DNA of 64,000 nucleotides from Agapetus fuscipes (GCA_951799405.1 OX637332.1:8251001-8315000), one strand, 5' to 3'. Positions 1-9,835 are shown, counted from the first letter of the stretch. The notes: a model not told the origin generated them from the sequence alone. Made by a program: numbers and translations.

Positions 1-955
1 TTCCATTCATTCGCAATCTCACTTATCTGATCAATCCATTCTTTTCTAGGTCTTCCCCTTCCACGCTTACCTATTACATTCCCTTTATACACTCTTTTTG
101 TCAGTCGGTCTTCATTCATCCTTTCAATATGTCCAAACCATCGCATCACACTTCTTTGAACTTTCACTTTCACGCTTTCTTTTACTCCGCATTCATTCAT
201 AACCCATTCGTTTCTCACTCTATCTTTCAGTGTTTTTCCTGTCATACTTCTCAAATGAGCCATTTCTACGGTGCATACCTTATTTACTTCTCTTTCATTC
301 ACCGTCCATGACTCGCTTCCATACATCAGGGTCGGCAACAATATACAATTGTGTACCGCCATTTTCATTTTCTTTGGTATCCTTTTATTCTTCGCTATTC
401 TACCAAACGCTCCTATCACGCATCTTCCTTTGATGGCACGCTTCTCTAATTCCTTCGTCATCTTACCATTCGCCTCAAACTTGCTTCCTAAATAGTCAAA
501 CTCATTCACTACTTCAACTTTTTTCCCATTCAAATTAACTGTAAGTTCCTCACATACTTCATTCCTGTCAAAAACTAATATTTTTGTCTTATTCGCATTC
601 ACTTTCAAGCTATTTTTACAAAACGCATCATTCAGTTTGGTTAACATCGCTTGGAGTTCCTCCGCCGAGTCAGCTAAAACTATAGCATCATCAGCATAAA
701 GAAGTACTCCAACTCTTGTTTCACCCACTTTCACTCCGCTCTCTGATATTCCAGCTTCTTTTATGCAACTGTCCATGATTATATTAAACAACCATGGACT
801 CATCACGCAGCCTTGCCTCACTCCCTTATATACATCAAACCAGTCACTATATCTCCCATCCACTCTTACACATGCCGAACTATTTTCATAGATGGCACGT
901 ATCACATTCAGAAGGTTGTCACCCATTTTTTCAAAAATCAAATTTCGTCTTGAGT
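1..955 (-). CDS. LINE reverse transcriptase, C-terminal half (5'-truncated copy, runs off window)
   Basis: Read on the minus strand this stretch is one open frame from about 955 down to base 1. It contains the RT signature GVRQGCVMSPWLFN, then YADDAIVLADS (the YADD catalytic motif), then the non-LTR tail YGSESWTVN, RWFGHIERM and GRGRPRKEWIDQISEIANEW. That order is typical of the C-terminal RT region of RTE/CR1-like non-LTR retrotransposons; the clade is not resolved here. There is no frameshift or stop, so the copy is either young or recently active. The RT fingers and the endonuclease are missing, as expected for 5' truncation around position 955; the 3' end lies outside the window. The same protein tail recurs in fragments at 10.4, 13.7, 14.3, 24.5 and 57 kb. 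Confidence 0.85.
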
Positions 956-1224
956 TGAATTGACTGTAAAAAAAATACACTTAATATGCCTCTATGATTT
1001 CATTTGTATGTGTAAATACTATTTTAGTTTTATATTTTCTTTAACATGGATATTTCGTAAAGTTACTATAATATTTATGTTTTTTTGTCAGAATAGTAGT
1101 TCACACAATTATAATGACTTATGTATTACGTTTAAAACGACACTCTAAAAATGTACAAATCGCTACTTAGCCTACATATATAGTATATTCCTGCCGTATT
1201 TTTTACGAAATAGTCACATGAAGT
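956..1224. other. AT-rich spacer, nothing recognised
   Basis: AT-rich sequence between the LINE truncation point and the next repeat. No splice signals, hairpins or conserved frame were noticed. Confidence 0.4.
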
Positions 1225-1450
1225 CCCATACTGTAAAAAATGGTTCACTTTGCCAATGTCACCCCTGCTTCAGGGAAGGTCGGCAAGAGTTGCAGGGCTT
1301 ATGTTCATTTGAGATTGGGTTTTTATATTGTAGGTCCACATGCGGCATGTGTAAGCGCGATATTATGCATGTCTGCTTGTGGGAATGCATTTAATATGAA
1401 TCTCAAATGATACATATCTTTGCAGCTTAGATTTAGATTTAGATTTAGAA
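1225..1450 (+). repeat. LINE-B 3' tail repeat, 5'-truncated
   Basis: Carries the family core TGGTTCACTTTGCCAATGTC and CACCCCTGCTTCAGGGAAGG, then GCAGGGCTTATGTTCATTTG, and ends in a GATTTA simple repeat. It lacks the usual first 30 bases (CTTGACTTATAGGTTGG). Confidence 0.8.
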
Positions 1451-1462
1451 GCGAGTGGAACC

Positions 1463-1707
1463 TATTTATTTTTATAGGTTAGGTTAGGTTGAGGGTCGGT
1501 CTTACGCTAAGCACTTCAGTTGAAGTGGAGATTTCCCAGCCTTCGAGGGAGCTGGAACGAATTTCTTGTGAAGGCTGTGTAAGCTTTGCTGGTTTTATAT
1601 TTTAAGTTTGAAATAAACACTGAAACAGGAAATCATTTCTGACACCCTCGGTGGGATTCGAACCCGAGCTCTAGGCTTGCACTCTACCAACTGAGCTATC
1701 GACGGGA
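1463..1707 (-). repeat. SINE2 (tRNA-derived), 3'-truncated
   Basis: On the minus strand the head has a tRNA-like A box (GATAGCTCAGTTGGTAGAGT) and B box (GGGTTCGAATCC), followed by the SINE2 body. The 3' end is replaced at 1476-1490 by three telomere-like units, TTAGGTTAGG on the plus strand. Confidence 0.75.
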
Positions 1708-2189
1708 ATGGTGATATAAAATTTAATATGTGCCATTTTCAAGCTGGTTGGTCACCACTGATTCACATAAAAGATCTACCAAATTTATGAGACGCTATTT
1801 TATATTCTTGTTTGGATTATCGTTGCTACAAAATGTTTACCATTTCTGCCTGATGTAATGTAGGTATGCGCAGGTCAGGATGCGCGCAGAGCTGACTAAT
1901 AATAGCAAAGAGATAATAGAAATGAACTAAGTGCCGTTTGAAATAAGAATTATGTAATCCGAAAAGACTCTGGGTAGCGCTCTGTGAATAAGCAATACAA
2001 TCATAATAAAGGAAAAATATCCGCATACTTTAAATGACACTTTTTAAAATGAGTCGTTTAGAATCAAAAACAGCAATCTAGGCTTCTTTTAGAAAACGAG
2101 ATAAATGTATTATGTATGGAAATCACGTTCTCATCAATTTCTATACATTTATTCCGTTTTCGAAAAAATCTTAGGCTGATATGAGGAAA
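1708..2189. other. Unassigned AT-rich stretch
   Basis: No recognised gene or repeat. Short frames here have no splice context and no family signature. Confidence 0.35.
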
Positions 2190-2429
2190 GGTTGGTATGC
2201 GGCTGACCACCCATGCTGTAAAAATGGTTAACTTTGCCAATGTCATCCCTTGTTTCAGGGAAGGACGGCAAGAGTTGCAGGGTGTACGTCCATTTGAGAT
2301 TTGGGTTTTTATGTTGTAGGTTCACATACGGCATGTGCAAGCGCGAACTTATACGTGTCTGCTTGTGAGAATACATATAATGTGAATCTTCAATGTAGCA
2401 TATCTTTGCAACTTAGATTAGATTAGATA
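2190..2429 (+). repeat. LINE-B 3' tail repeat, near complete
   Basis: Starts AGGTTGGTATGCGGCTGACC, contains the GTTTCAGGGAAGGACGG core, and ends ACTTAGATTAGATTAGAT. The tail of this copy abuts a second, truncated copy directly downstream. Confidence 0.85.
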
Positions 2430-2551
2430 TGAGGCTGACCCCTTATGCTGTAAAAACTTGGTTCCCTTTTGCCAACGTCACCCCGGTTTCAGGGAAAGGC
2501 GGCAAAGTTTATGATAATATGAGGTTTGCTTTATGCAGCGTATGTATACGC
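2430..2551 (+). repeat. LINE-B 3' tail repeat, diverged and 3'-truncated
   Basis: Begins GAGGCTGACCCCTTATGCTG and keeps GTTTCAGGGAAAGGCGGC, then loses similarity near 2551. Lies in tandem behind the previous copy. Confidence 0.65.
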
Positions 2552-2683
2552 GAAAAACAAAAAACACATTTTTATGCTTCGTTTTGTTTTACAATGCTTC
2601 ATTTATCATTCCACTCCGAAGCGTAGGATTATTGGTAGGAGATCTTATATATTTTTTACTAGATGATAGATTTTACTAGATGA

Positions 2684-3112
2684 CCGGTCCGTAGTTCAGT
2701 GGTAACACTTTGGACTCTGAATGGAAGGCAGTGGGTTCGAATCCCGGCGGAGCACAAAAAAATACCATTTCTATTTTCGAATTTGCTTTTCGCTGGGTTG
2801 AAAAACCGATAAACCTTTACCAATGACCGGTCACCAAAGGTCCATCCAGCCTTACAGCAACTGGGTCTTGCTTCAGAATTGGCGCTTTGTAGCGACGACG
2901 ACTAAGCTCATAAAAAGGTCGATAGTTCAAGAGGGTAGAATGCTTGCATTCCATGCCGAGAGCAAGGGTACGATCTCAAGGTTTACTCTGCCTTCACGAG
3001 AAATGAAAACCAGCCCCCCCGGGAGCTGGGAAACCCCCACTTCAACTGAAAGTGGTCTGTGTAACGCAGGCAAGGAGTTACACTATATGTGTAGCTTAGT
3101 TGCGTACCTTAT
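2684..3112 (+). repeat. Composite SINE1-SINE2
   Basis: A SINE1 head (A-box region GTAGTTCAGTGGTAACAC, B box GGGTTCGAATCCC) and body run into a SINE2 head at about 2912-2920 (AAAAAGGTCGATAGTTCAAG). The SINE2 part jumps from its B box straight to AAGGTTTACTCTGCC, skipping about 70 bases present in free SINE2 copies. It ends at the SINE2 3' end (TATGTGTAGCTTAGTTGCG). The same junction and deletion occur at 22.9, 37.9 and 55.8 kb. Confidence 0.85.
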
Positions 3113-3370
3113 CAAGTAACGATCTATTGGAATCATGAATATTCCTGTTCCGCTGAGAACAGGTCCTCATTTATACAATTAGATTCAGAAGGAATCGAAG
3201 CCCTGGCCCGTTAACCGGATGCTTCAACCATTTTGCTGTCAGCTGGATTCATCATTATCATTTCATATTATTTTTACGTTCTTACCCCGATTCTAAATAC
3301 AGTGAAAATACTCTCCTGTCGCGTAATGAAAGTACATAGTGTGAACATCACAATACAAAAACAATCACTT
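3113..3370. other. Spacer, nothing recognised
   Basis: Mixed-composition sequence between two SINE insertions; no supported feature. Confidence 0.3.
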
Positions 3371-3925
3371 GACCGGACCGTAGTCTAGTGGTTAGCGCTT
3401 CGGACTCGTAAATGAAAGGTCGAGGGTTCGAATCCCGGCGGAGAACAAAAAATATACCATTTATATTTTCAAATATGCTCTTCGCTGGGTTGTAAAATGG
3501 TCACCAAAGGTCCATCCAACCTTACAACAACTGATGATGATGATGATGATGATGAGTTGATGATTTCTTTATAGCGCCGTTTCGTGATGTAGTCACTCCA
3601 AGGGCGCTGGTGCAAACGATGCCAGAAATTTGCTTGTCTTCAGTGCATTCCGGAACTTTCCATGGTCCTCTAGCTCTCTCACATGATGTGGCAGGTGGTT
3701 CCAGGCCAGAGGGCCAGCAACTGCAAATGCACGCACTTGCTAAAATATAATTTATTTTATACAAGCAGCAAGTGACACACGTCAGGCAGCTACAAAGCGC
3801 CATCTACACCCTGAGTCTTACTTGCTTCTATAGCAACGACCAAGCTTGCAGAGGGCTCTTGAGGTGTGACTGACACAAAAAAAGCACTCACCAAATAAAT
3901 CATCTTAAAATTATTATTATTTGAG
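3371..3925 (+). repeat. SINE1 interrupted by a LINE-C tail
   Basis: The 5' half (3371-3535) has the tRNA-like A box (TAGTCTAGTGGTTAGCGC) and B box (GGGTTCGAATCCC). The 3' half resumes at about 3790 and ends in ATT repeats near 3925. A minus-strand LINE-C 3' end lies between them. Confidence 0.75.
3535..3745 (-). repeat. LINE-C 3' end (L2/CR1-like C-terminus and ATC tail)
   Basis: On the minus strand one frame reads FAVAGPLAWNHLPHHVREL and continues to a stop near 3605. This is the typical last segment of L2/CR1/Jockey-like RT proteins (FSVAGPxxWNxLP). A hairpin with AGCGCC/GGGCGCT arms and a run of ATC triplets follow, which marks a LINE 3' terminus. It has landed inside a SINE1 copy. Confidence 0.75.
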
Positions 3926-3930
3926 GTGAA

Positions 3931-4200
3931 AATGTAATTTGTTGTGTATGTTCCTTGACTTATAGGTTGGTATGCGGCCATGCTGTAGAAAATGGTTCAC
4001 TTTGCAAATGTCACCCCTGTTTCAGGAAAGGTCGGCAGGAGTTGTCCTGCAGGGTGCATGTCCATTTGAGATTTGGTTTTTATGTTGTAGGTTCACATGC
4101 GGCATGCGTAAGCGCGAACTTGTGCGTGTCTGCTTGTGTGAATGCGTTTAATATGAATCTTAAATTGTATATTCCTTTGCAGCTTAGATTTAGACTTAGA
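3931..4200 (+). repeat. LINE-B 3' tail repeat with extra upstream UTR
   Basis: Starts earlier than most copies (AATGTAATTTGTTGTGTATG), which matches the UTR found between LINE-B coding sequence and the repeat at 33.3 and 37.2 kb. Core GTTTCAGGAAAGGTCGG is present; the tail is AGATTTAGACTTAGA. Confidence 0.8.
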
Positions 4201-4630
4201 CGTTACGTTGTATGTTCGGGGTACTTTATGTTTAATTTTTTTACTTTATGTCATATCACTTCAATAAAAAATACTTTTTTGATGGTTTGTGTATAAACAG
4301 TGTAAAAAACCATTAATATTAATTTAAAAAAAAATGTTTTTCACTCGTAAAAAACTTTTAATTTTCACAATTTTTTAGATGATTTTTCGGAATAAATTGT
4401 GCAATTAAAATCAGTTCATCCTCAGTCTTCGTGCAGAGAAGGCGCCTCCTGAAGACGTAGGCTACGTAGCTAACATATCGTCCCCATAGTGCTTGTTTGT
4501 CTTATGTCCAACGGAGGTAAAAGCACTGGGGGGAGGGATATAATACATCCGAAAATGTAATTAACCTTCAAATTTAGTAACCCTTTTATGCATTCCAAAT
4601 TGTGCATTGTAGATTTTATAATTATTGCAG
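4201..4630. other. AT-rich stretch leading to an exon-like island
   Basis: No repeat recognised. The end of the stretch has a short pyrimidine-containing TTTATAATTATTGCAG that could serve as a splice acceptor for the next entry. Confidence 0.3.
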
Positions 4631-4690
4631 CTTGGTCTAGGCGCTTTCGGCATGGCGCGCCTTTGGCCGAGTCGCCTGTATAGTACATAG
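4631..4690 (+). other. Candidate 60-bp exon, possibly untranslated
   Basis: A GC-rich 60-bp segment lies between a good acceptor (ATTATTGCAG at 4621-4630) and a strong donor (ATAG/GTAAGTG at 4690/4691). In the first frame it is open up to a TAG in the last codon; the other two frames also carry stops. It therefore suits an untranslated or terminal exon better than an internal coding one. The flanks are CpG-rich and contain a TGACGTCA site about 60 bases downstream. No protein family is recognisable. Confidence 0.3.
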
Positions 4691-4739
4691 GTAAGTGTTC
4701 CGAGATCTTCCGATGCGGCACTTACTGTCAGGCGGATGA

Positions 4740-4756
4740 CTTATGACGTCACGAAT
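4740..4756. promoter_or_regulatory. CRE-like palindrome TGACGTCA
   Basis: TTATGACGTCACGAA lies in a locally CpG-rich stretch. TGACGTCA is the consensus CREB/ATF site; a role here is inference only. Confidence 0.3.
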
Positions 4757-4979
4757 GTTTCGTCGTGATCGGAGATCGGTCGGAAATGCGATTATCGGTA
4801 ATAATTCAATCTGCACTAGACCTCTCGCACACGAAGCCACTCGAAAAGAACTGGAGAACTACAGCCGAATCAAAAATACATTTAACGGTTTATTTAATCG
4901 TTGAACCGTGTAAGGTTAGTCCAGAACAGTGGTCCTTAATCTTTTATGGCGGAATGACCTTTCTTATCGATCAGGGATC

Positions 4980-5222
4980 ACCACTGCAAAATTGTTCTTC
5001 AATTTTCGATGGGGAAGGGGCGGGAAGGGATGAGGAGTAGAAACGCACTTTCAAAAGTCACCATAAAATTGGCATCGTCGATGCGCGAGGGATAAAAACG
5101 CACGCAATCTCTGGAGTTCTTCCAAAAAGTTTTATAAACTTGATAACTACCAATTCATCTTGCTCTGATAAACAATGACAGTATTTAACGCAAAAAACTG
5201 GGAGCCTATTTCAATTATTTAG
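4980..5222 (+). repeat. Unit X, first copy of a duplicated segment
   Basis: About 240 bp including TTCTTCAATTTTCGATGGG, GGGAAGGGATGAGGAGTAG and ATCGTCGATGCGCG. A diverged second copy in the same orientation lies at 5538-5795, with a LINE-B tail between them. Confidence 0.75.
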
Positions 5223-5227
5223 CTTGT

Positions 5228-5442
5228 TAAAAATAGTTTCACTTTGCCAATATCAACTCCTTTTTTAAGGGAAGGTCGGCAAGAGTTGCAGGGATTATTT
5301 TCATTTGTGATTAGGTTTTTATGTTGGAAGTCCACATGCGGCATGTATAAAAGCGAACTTATACGTGTCTGCTTATTGGATTGTATTTAATGTGAATCTT
5401 AAATGTAATATATCATTGCAACTTAGATTATAGATAGATTAT
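5228..5442 (+). repeat. LINE-B 3' tail repeat
   Basis: Keeps TTTCACTTTGCCAATATCA, GGGAAGGTCGGCAAGAGTTG and ends ACTTAGATTATAGATAGATT. The 5' end is truncated. Confidence 0.75.
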
Positions 5443-5450
5443 ACACCAAC

Positions 5451-5545
5451 ACTGAACTACACGTGTTTGTTTGTGGGCATACATCTGAGAGCTTTGAATA
5501 AATATATCCTTGCAACTTAGATTATAGATTATAGATTATAGACTG
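5451..5545 (+). repeat. LINE-B 3' tail, terminal fragment of a second subfamily
   Basis: Only the last 95 bp: GTTTGTTTGTGGGCATACAT, GAGAGCTTTGAATAAATAT and three ATAGATT units. The same subfamily ending occurs at 12.7, 24.1 and 49.9 kb. Confidence 0.7.
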
Positions 5546-5795
5546 CAAAATTTTTCTTCAATTTTCGATGGGAAAGGTGTGGGAAGGGATGAGGAGTAGA
5601 AACGCACTTAATCTTAAAACTGACCATCAAATTGGAATCGTCGATGCGCGGAGGGATAAAAAAGCCTACAATCTGTGGTCTTCAAAAAAATTGTTATAAA
5701 CTCAATTACTTCTTAAAATCTATTTTACTTCTAAAAACAAATGGCGGATGAAGTTTATACGTAAAAAAATTGGGGGCCTGTTAAAATTATTTGCC
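5538..5795 (+). repeat. Unit X, second copy
   Basis: Diverged repeat of 4980-5222, sharing GGGAAGGGATGAGGAGTAGA, ATCGTCGATGCGCGGAGGG and TGGGGGCCTGTT near its end. Confidence 0.75.
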
Positions 5796-6235
5796 TTGGC
5801 ATACAGAACCAAATGAATACTTCATTTAAAATCGAATATTTTGGTAGGTTCTTAGTACCCTATTGGATTCAATTAGTCTAACTTTTAGTTTAGAAAATAT
5901 TTTAACTGTATAATACAATATACTCGTATATTGTCAGGTACGAGTATACTGATGATGTATGCTGAAATATAACTTATTAAATCAGCCGATCGATAAATCA
6001 ATGAGTCAGGAGCATTACGTTAAAACATTTTCATACAATTTTACATTTTCCAGCCATTAGGAGGTTTCATAGAAAGTGACAACTTGACAGTAATAGCGTT
6101 CCATGTCTATAACTCCGTACAAATTGACAGACTATGACACAAATCCAAATGAAATGCCAGAGACGAGCCAAGAAAGGCAAAATCAGTTCATCGTTAGGAG
6201 TAACAAATTCTTCTGTTGTATAATTGTCGGGGTAA
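5796..6235. other. AT-rich stretch, nothing recognised
   Basis: Contains a local ACGAGTATA/TATACTCGT inverted pair near 5920-5950, but no gene or repeat family that can be supported. Confidence 0.3.
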
Positions 6236-6395
6236 TAGCCGCGGGGGCCAAGAGGGCTGATCTTTCTAGCGTGTTTCGAATGGAACAACGTTGGTTCGAT
6301 CCCCGCTTGGGTCACTTGACTTTAACTTTGACCCTGGTTCAACAGATGTTATTGGGTAATTATTATTTAATAATTCATTAATAATAAACAAGAAT
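6236..6395 (+). repeat. Possible third tRNA-derived SINE
   Basis: GGGCCAAGAGGGCTGATC resembles the A box of Ser/Leu-type tRNAs and GTTGGTTCGATCCCC is a B box, 45-50 bases apart. A short unique body and an AT-rich tail of ATT-like repeats follow. Only one copy is seen in the window, so family status is inferred from the promoter boxes. Confidence 0.45.
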
Positions 6396-7430
6396 GAATT
6401 ATTAAATGATGATATTAATACCTGTTTCTGGCCAGGCAGAATAGGTTGGTGAATTGCATTCCTCTTCACAAATCTATTTTTTTTAAATTTAAGTAAAAAA
6501 AAAAAAAATAAGATTTTCGTAACATATTCTACATAATTTCGTTTTCCGATTCGTGAATATTATCTTATGCAATACTGCAGGTAAGAAGAATGCAGTGTGC
6601 TTAATTTTTCTTCTCGTCATACATACATCAATCTTCTGATAGCAAGAAAAAAACAACTTCAACGAACATCCATTCGATACATAATTTATAAACTGCATCT
6701 TCATTAATAAAAATGCCTCCTGTGAGGACGTTGGTGATGACACCTATAAAACGTCGAAAATAAAGTAAGTCTTCCAATAACGATTCGTCTAATACTTGAA
6801 AATTTAATAAATTAAAAATAATTTCAATGTGTTAACATGTCCAACGGCCATGATTCTACTATCAATTATTTTTTAAAGGTTTTTCAGATAACGCGAAACG
6901 ATAAAACACTTTCCACAATACACTTTTCGGTCAGACATTTATTCATACTAAATAGCCAAGGTGTATTTACAGTTTGATTCTCATTGTTAGAAAACTTGTC
7001 TTGTGAACTTGTAAAAGCAAGAACAAGTTCTTTCACTAGGTCACTGAGAAAGAGTGCAAGAAAGTAAGTCCGCAAGTAGTAAAGAAAGAACTCGTGAGTT
7101 AAAGATTTACGTCAAACTTTATTGAAAATCTTTTAAAGTTGCTTGTGCATATTTGATCATCTACTTACAGATAAAGATGGCGCATTTAGAAGATGAATAG
7201 TGTTTGATACTTTTTCTGGAGATGTTTTCACCATACCACGGAATCCTTTAGTTTTGTTAACCAATGATAGATAAAACTTCAATTTTCATGAAGACAGATA
7301 TCGTTATCTTCTTCGTGATGCATAGAAGAATGCATGCATAGAAGCCAGATGCACTGAGTGCAAGTCTGCTCATGACATCTATGCATGCAACCCGCAGGTA
7401 AACGATAGATGAATTGTAAATGTGTCTTAC
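6396..7430. other. AT-rich stretch, possible intron
   Basis: No repeat or frame of interest. If the exon at 7431-7701 is real, this side would be the intron downstream of it on the minus strand. Confidence 0.3.
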
Positions 7431-7701
7431 CTTTTCAGGGTCGTATGTTTGCTGCCATTGCTGAGAAGTTTCAGTTTCGGCTTGTCCACGCCCGTGGGAG
7501 TCATAGAAGAAGAGGTCATGTCGCTGGCAAACGAGCTGACGCTGTTGTCTTTGGAGATAATGGAACTCTTCAAGACCTTCTTCCCGTGGCCGTTGGTCAT
7601 CCCGCTCTTCTCCGGGCTGTCCATCCCGGGATCCGAGGACTCCTGTCCATCCAAATCCAGCTGTAGACGGTCCTTGCTTGGCACACTGGGAGGTTTACCA
7701 T
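7431..7701 (-). CDS. Candidate coding exon of an unidentified host gene
   Basis: On the minus strand a 271-bp GC-rich island is open and reads as a hydrophilic Ser/Lys/Asp-rich segment (e.g. KPPSVPSKDRLQLDLDG, then ISKDNSVSSFASDMTSSSM, then GVDKPKLKLLSNGSK). It is bounded by a strong donor (CTGAAAAG/GTAAGAC at 7431/7430) and a plausible acceptor (CTTACCATCAG ending at 7702). GC is high at third codon positions, unlike the AT-rich flanks, as expected for host coding sequence rather than a decayed repeat. The exon would begin with two bases of a split codon and end two bases into another. No domain is recognised; the composition suits a disordered linker of a larger intracellular protein. The plus-strand frame over the same bases lacks splice support and is treated as a shadow. 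Confidence 0.55.
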
Positions 7702-7840
7702 CTGATGGTAAGACGTATGAAAGCATGGCAATTTTTACTTGTCCCGAAAGCGAAAAACTCAAGTCTCTACAGTTATCATATCAGGATTATTTAAGTCCAC
7801 AGAACAAGGATCGATTGATTTTCCACTAGAAGTATGAATT

Positions 7841-8756
7841 GTCTAAAATTCTAAATGACAAATTTAAGGTTAACTAAAATCTTGAAATAGGAAAGAATTA
7901 CAGTCACTACAGCCACAAGGAAAGATAATTTAAAATGCTTATGATGAAGTTTACTGTCTTATTATTTACACTGATTAAGTTTATATGATTGAAAAGCGTA
8001 CATTAAATTTGCATCTAATATATTATTTAAATTTAAAAAGCACATTAATTTTTTTAAGTTCTACCTATTCACGATAGTACAAAAATACTTTTAAAATTGT
8101 ACGTTTTAAGGTTATAAAAAGTTGTTTCACGCTGAAAAGCTTGGTATGCTTGGATTCTATTACTTGGCATTTGTGGTGATGATTTCAGGAAAGGTTGTAC
8201 GAGTTGTTAGAACAAAATGTATGTGATTATTTTTTACACACTGTCTTATTTCATATCGCAAATATCGCTAGTTCGCAGTTCGCACTTTTCACTCGAAATT
8301 ACATTACATAAAAATAATCTTACAAAATTATCACAATTTTTATATATCACTCTTTTTTTATTACACTCGATTTTTTTATTACAGCTGCGAATTCATTTAT
8401 TTTTATCTGAACTGTTCGCTTTTTTTTTTTGGTACTATTGACTTTTATTATTTAATTTAAAATTAATAATTATCCACGAGATTCCTTTGTTTGGTATTTT
8501 TGTTTCTTGAGTTACATCTTACTGTCCAGACTGCTCCATTCTAATAAATGGAGGGAAGAGATTCTTTTCAGTCAAAAAACATCATCTGAAACAAAAAAAC
8601 ACAATTTTAAAAAATGAAGTTTCTTTATATTTTGTAGATTTTCGGCAGTAACTTTGTGAAAGTTTATTTTAACAGATTGAAATTAAATTTATTTGTTAAA
8701 GTTCACAATGCGTTTTATTTATTAAACATGACCGCAAAACATCCCATCTTCATATA
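7841..8756. other. AT-rich stretch, nothing recognised
   Basis: Very AT-rich with long T runs. It would be upstream intron for the 7431-7701 exon if that is real. No repeat family identified. Confidence 0.3.
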
Positions 8757-8975
8757 CATATTTTGTACGTTTCGAATACGGCTGCCATAGCCTTTGCAGA
8801 GTGACCTCCAAATCTATCTCTTCCTACAAACTTCTTCCAGATCATTCATATCCATCATCCTTTACACAAATTGTTTTGGTTGCTTTACCCCTATATATTT
8901 TTTTATTAGCTGACACAGCCAGTTACCTCGGTCTTCCCTTTCTTCTTACGTTAGAATTTTAAAGTTGCATTTAGC
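8757..8975 (-). repeat. LINE-A 3' end, strongly decayed
   Basis: Retains CTTTGCAGAGTGACCTCCAA, ATTCATATCCATCATCCTTT and CCTCGGTCTTCCCTTTC in the order seen in better LINE-A tails at 28.75 and 10.45 kb. Confidence 0.5.
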
Positions 8976-9287
8976 TATGCCTAATATGTTGATTAAAAAA
9001 ACTAAGCTCTAATTTCCAGTTTTCTTTATTTCATACCCTCTTATGTTTCCAAGTACCTGTCGACGTAATTGTGTATTTGAATGTTCTCACATCTACTTAC
9101 TGTCTTTCTAAGACGTCAAGGTACATACTGAGTACACATATTATTAAGTAAGGCCGGGGCTTCACCCCGACAGGTACTTCTCATTACATACGAAACGTAT
9201 AGAAGTAAACTCCACAGTATAGGTACAATAAATTCATCGCCATGTATTATAAACTTAATAATTTATGTTAACTTTTACACAGTCCAA

Positions 9288-9747
9288 CCGGTCGATAGAT
9301 CAGTTAGTAGAGTGCTTGCATTCCATGCCGAGAGCCCGGGTTCGAATCCCACCGAGGGTGTCACAACTGATTTCTCGTTTCCATATTTATTTCGAACCAA
9401 AAAATAAATACCGGCAAGGTGTACTTAGCCTTCACAAGAAATAAGAACCAGCTCCCTTAGAATGGGATACCCCTACTTCAACTGAAGAGGTTGGCGTGAG
9501 GCCGGCCCACTTTCGCGTAAAAGTTAATATTAATGCAAAGTTTATATAGCACCTTTTATGACAGTGTGTCACTGCAAAGGCGCTTGTCCATATGATTGGA
9601 CGAAGACATGAGTTTTGAGACTTCTTATAAACAAACTTTCCAAATCCTGTTCTAATTTCCCTCAAATAGGTCCTGAATTGCCACATGCGGCCTCTTCGGG
9701 GATAACGCAGACAAGAAGTTACACTTAATGCTTAGCTTAATTACGTT
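9288..9747 (+). repeat. SINE2 interrupted by a LINE-C 3' fragment
   Basis: The head has GATAGATCAGTTAGTAGAGT and GGGTTCGAATCCCACC, with the full body including the segment missing from composites. It is broken at about 9535 and resumes at about 9668 with CACATGCGGCCTCTTCGG through the 3' end. Confidence 0.8.
9536..9667 (-). repeat. LINE-C 3'-end fragment inside SINE2
   Basis: Contains the AGCACCTTTT ... AAAGGCGCT hairpin matching the LINE-C terminal hairpin at 3576-3610. It sits as a 130-bp block breaking an otherwise continuous SINE2. Confidence 0.5.
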
Positions 9748-9774
9748 TTAGTTGAGTTGCGTTCCTACAAATTA

Positions 9775-9835
9775 TAACTGTAACTATAACCATTTCACCA
9801 TTCCGCTCAAGGTGCTCAGAGTCTCCGCTAAAGTT
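9775..9835 (-). repeat. LINE-A terminal fragment, low identity
   Basis: AACTGTAACTATAACC and CACCATTCCGCTCAAGG resemble the extreme 3' end of LINE-A as at 28.75 kb. Confidence 0.35.

Noticed and set aside
129..495. Plus-strand frames rich in Phe/Ser/His
   Set aside because: They are antisense shadows of the LINE RT frame on the minus strand.
7422..7829. Plus-strand frame over the exon candidate
   Set aside because: No splice signals on that strand and AT-rich continuation; the minus-strand exon explains the open frames.
9300..9357. Possible real tRNA gene
   Set aside because: A and B boxes are present but no cloverleaf with acceptor stem closes, and the segment continues as SINE2.
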